Positions 6,291 through 8,303 of a stretch of 8,303 bases of DNA are shown piece after piece (positions within the stretch are counted from its first letter, which is position 1; every line of letters begins with the position of its first letter). A program made the translations under genes and the position numbers. This stretch comes from Candidatus Zhuqueibacterota bacterium. GTDB lineage: Bacteria; Zhuqueibacterota; QNDG01. Location of the stretch: the NCBI GenBank assembly GCA_003645915.1, contig QNDG01000035.1:1-8303 (forward strand), written 5' to 3'. The notes under the pieces were generated by a model. That model was given only the letters and a program-made list of their open reading frames with translations, searched no databases and was not told the origin of the DNA.

Positions 6291-8303
6291 ATTCTACCTC
6301 TTTGTATGTTTTTTCAGATTCTAAACTTCTGTAACGGGGTATCTTAATCATAAATTTTGTACCCACAGGCCCTTTTACAGGATCATTATTTGATTCCACG
6401 CTTATTGAACCATTGTGCATTTTTATTATGCCGTATGCTATTGCAAGCCCCAGACCTGTACCTTTTCCTGTTGGTTTTGTTGTAAAGAACGGCTCGAAAA
6501 TTTTAGATTTTATATCATCGGAGATTCCGCATCCGTTATCAGAAACTTCAATAACAATCTCATTATCGGTATCTTCTGCTGTTATCTTAAGAACGCCTCT
6601 GTTGTCCATTGCTGTAAGAGAATTATTAATAAGATTTGTCAAAACCTGAATTATTTGATCTCTGTCTAATTCTGCATAAGGGTTGGCAACCTTATATAAT
6701 TTCTCCAGAATTACTGTTTTTGGTATTTTTACAGGTATGGAGCTGTCAATAATTTCGCATATGTTTACTCTTTGTGCGTTTACTTTATTCTGTCTTGCAA
6801 ATCTAAGCAAACCGGATACTATTTTTTTTGCTCTGTCAGCGTGTTCCGTAATCATTGCCAGATCGTCATACAATTCCGGATATTTTTCAGAATCTTCGAG
6901 AAGAAGATGTGAATACATAATTACAACACCAAGAGGATTGTTAACTTCATGGGCAATACCTGCTGCAAGCTGACCCATGCTTGCCAGTTTTTCAGACTGA
7001 ATAAGAGCTTCTTTTGCATTGGCAAGGTCTTTGTTTGATTTGTGAAGTTTGTCAATTGTTTTATGAAGCTGTTCAATGGTGTAGGGAAGACACATTTCAC
7101 TCTCGGCCATACCTTTTGAAATCGCCACAGCATGTTCTCTGCATGTTTCATATCCACATGCACCGCAGTTAAGCTCATCTTCCGGACGGAATTTCCCCAT
7201 TTTTTTCAGTATTGCTGTTATTTCAGAACTGTCGGGAGCCTCTATCTTCTGGCTGTCCGGTGTAAAGTCTCTGGAAAGATCCACATCCCGCAGCTTACCC
7301 ATAAAGGTACGCCACTGGCCGGCATTGAGTTCAAGAAATCTTTTTCTTACATATTTGCTGACACGTGTTCGTTTTTTGTAAAGAGGCTCTCTGTTTGTCA
7401 TGCCTGCCCCCATAATACACCCGTCACAACATAAAAGATCCAGAAACCTTGCATCCAGATCTCCTGATTCAAATTCATTTAATGCTTCAATAAAGTTTTT
7501 TCTGCCGTTTGCAGACACAACTTCACAAGTGATAAGATCTTCATGAATTTCAGCTGATTCAAGCAGGCCTCTTCTTACGGGGAACAAACTCCCTTTTCCC
7601 GGATGAGGCGGATCAAAATCGGACTGCTCAATTACCGAATTATGGTTTATTGATTGAGCAAACATCTCTCTCAGTTCATTAAAGGTCAGGACCTCTGCAA
7701 TCTCATTATCCAGATCTTTACTGTATGCTTCTCCCTTTTTTGCAATACACGGGCCGATAAAAACAATTTTTAAGCTCTGACCGTAGAGATGTTTCAGCGC
7801 TCTTGCAGTAGCTACCATTGGAGAAACAACAGGCATAAGATAGTCTGTCAGCTCCGGTTTATACTTTTTAACATACCTGAAAACCGCAGGGCATGCAGAT
7901 GAAATATATTTTTTATCTGTTTCGGATAAGAGCCGTTTTATTTCTCTTGAAACAAGATCAGCACCAAAACCAACTTCATGAACGTAGTTAAAACCCATAG
8001 CTTTCAGCATGCCCACAAGTTTCGTATGTTCAATATCAGAGAATTCAGCAGGAAAACTCGGTGCAATACATGCAGATACCGGGTCTGTACCTTTTAAAAG
8101 AGCATAGACTGTTTCTTTTGAGTCCAGAGCTTTTTTTGCATTCCTGCTGCAAACTCTTATGCAATTTCCGCATGCAATACACCTTCCCGCAACAACCTCG
8201 GCCTGACCGTCAACAATGCGTATTGCTTTGGCAGGGCATTCTCTTACGCATGTATAGCAGACTTTACACCTGTCTTTAACAGTGTAAACCAGAGGTAATT
8301 TGC
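6280..8303 (-). CDS. Sensory [FeFe]-hydrogenase-like histidine kinase (group C type), runs off right edge
   Basis: 673 residues are visible. The frame is open through 8303, and the GTG at 8016 is internal. Residue 1 = bases 8301-8299. Two 4Fe-4S motifs come first (C12/C15/C18/C22 and C41/C44/C47/C51), starting like known family members, so probably only a few N-terminal residues are missing. An [FeFe]-hydrogenase H-domain follows with L1 SSACPA (ligand C137), L2 GPCIAKKGE (C185) and L3 LCCDGCIMG (C291, C295), so all four H-cluster ligands are kept. The proton-relay Cys before C137 is Ala136, as expected for sensory rather than turnover enzymes. Next is an Fe-S domain, C-x2-C-x4-C-x16-C (C379, C382, C387, C404), then a short helical linker. 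HisKA follows with H-box AHEVNNP (H451) and HATPase with an N-box (559-560), DNGCGIS and TGLGLAIAYG. I see no PAS domain and no membrane segment. Likely role (inference): senses H2 or redox state in the cytoplasm and phosphorylates the overlapping downstream receiver. H-cluster loading would need HydEFG, which is not in the window. Confidence 0.93.
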   Translation of the reverse strand, partial: KLPLVYTVKDRCKVCYTCVRECPAKAIRIVDGQAEVVAGRCIACGNCIRVCSRNAKKALDSKETVYALLKGTDPVSACIAPSFPAEFSDIEHTKLVGMLKAMGFNYVHEVGFGADLVSREIKRLLSETDKKYISSACPAVFRYVKKYKPELTDYLMPVVSPMVATARALKHLYGQSLKIVFIGPCIAKKGEAYSKDLDNEIAEVLTFNELREMFAQSINHNSVIEQSDFDPPHPGKGSLFPVRRGLLESAEIHEDLITCEVVSANGRKNFIEALNEFESGDLDARFLDLLCCDGCIMGAGMTNREPLYKKRTRVSKYVRKRFLELNAGQWRTFMGKLRDVDLSRDFTPDSQKIEAPDSSEITAILKKMGKFRPEDELNCGACGYETCREHAVAISKGMAESEMCLPYTIEQLHKTIDKLHKSNKDLANAKEALIQSEKLASMGQLAAGIAHEVNNPLGVVIMYSHLLLEDSEKYPELYDDLAMITEHADRAKKIVSGLLRFARQNKVNAQRVNICEIIDSSIPVKIPKTVILEKLYKVANPYAELDRDQIIQVLTNLINNSLTAMDNRGVLKITAEDTDNEIVIEVSDNGCGISDDIKSKIFEPFFTTKPTGKGTGLGLAIAYGIIKMHNGSISVESNNDPVKGPVGTKFMIKIPRYRSLESEKTYKEVEYGK

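Noticed and set aside
6280..8016. Sensor kinase starting at 8016
   Set aside because: The codon at 8016 is a GTG inside the H-domain. The same frame continues upstream through eight Fe-S cysteines to the window edge, so the true start lies beyond 8303.
8061..8279. A plus-strand reading frame with many cysteines
   Set aside because: It is the complement of the ferredoxin-type region of the sensor gene; its Cys content is a by-product of the opposite strand.
1..8303. CRISPR arrays, tRNA or rRNA genes, insertion sequences
   Set aside because: I saw no regularly spaced repeats, cloverleaf-like segments, transposase genes or terminal inverted repeats, and almost all of the window is occupied by intact protein genes.

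Overview
The window looks like a stretch of an AT-rich genome from an anaerobic, Gram-negative-type (diderm) bacterium. A TonB-dependent outer-membrane receptor implies an outer membrane, and a hydrogen-sensor-type [FeFe]-hydrogenase/histidine kinase implies anaerobic hydrogen metabolism. An ECF-type S component also occurs, and TTG and GTG starts are used. I cannot name the phylum from sequence alone; an anaerobe of a deep diderm lineage would fit. The window is almost entirely coding, with intergenic gaps of only 66, 10, 1 and 86 nt.

Layout. Positions 1-636 (+) hold the C-terminal two thirds of a D-isomer-specific 2-hydroxyacid dehydrogenase whose start lies left of the window. A stem-loop terminator at 657-688 separates it from a convergent gene set. 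Everything else is on the minus strand and reads from right to left. It begins with a gene running off the right edge (6280-8303): a multidomain sensory [FeFe]-hydrogenase-like protein ending in a complete histidine kinase. This is followed, with overlapping ends, by a stand-alone receiver protein (5877-6290) and a CoA-disulfide-reductase/NADH-oxidase family flavoprotein (4553-5890). An 86-nt gap with a perfect 11-bp inverted repeat (4501-4537) and a candidate promoter comes next. Then follow a receiver-histidine kinase hybrid (3336-4466), a TonB-dependent receptor (1250-3334) and an ECF S-component membrane protein (703-1239). The last three are separated by 1 and 10 nt.

How it may work together (inference). 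The right-hand genes look like a redox/H2 signalling module. The hydrogenase-like and Fe-S domains would sense H2 or redox state and control the fused kinase, which would phosphorylate the adjacent single-domain receiver and perhaps the receiver-kinase hybrid downstream. No DNA-binding or other classical output domain is encoded in the window, so the output must lie elsewhere or be protein-protein. The left-hand genes look like an uptake route for an unidentified scarce nutrient: outer-membrane receptor plus inner-membrane S component. They are tied by tight gene spacing to the receiver-kinase hybrid. The strongest point of interest is the sensory hydrogenase kinase. It keeps all four H-cluster cysteine ligands but has alanine where catalytic enzymes have the proton-relay cysteine. 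It also joins an additional Fe-S domain to the kinase through a short helical linker, with no recognisable PAS domain.
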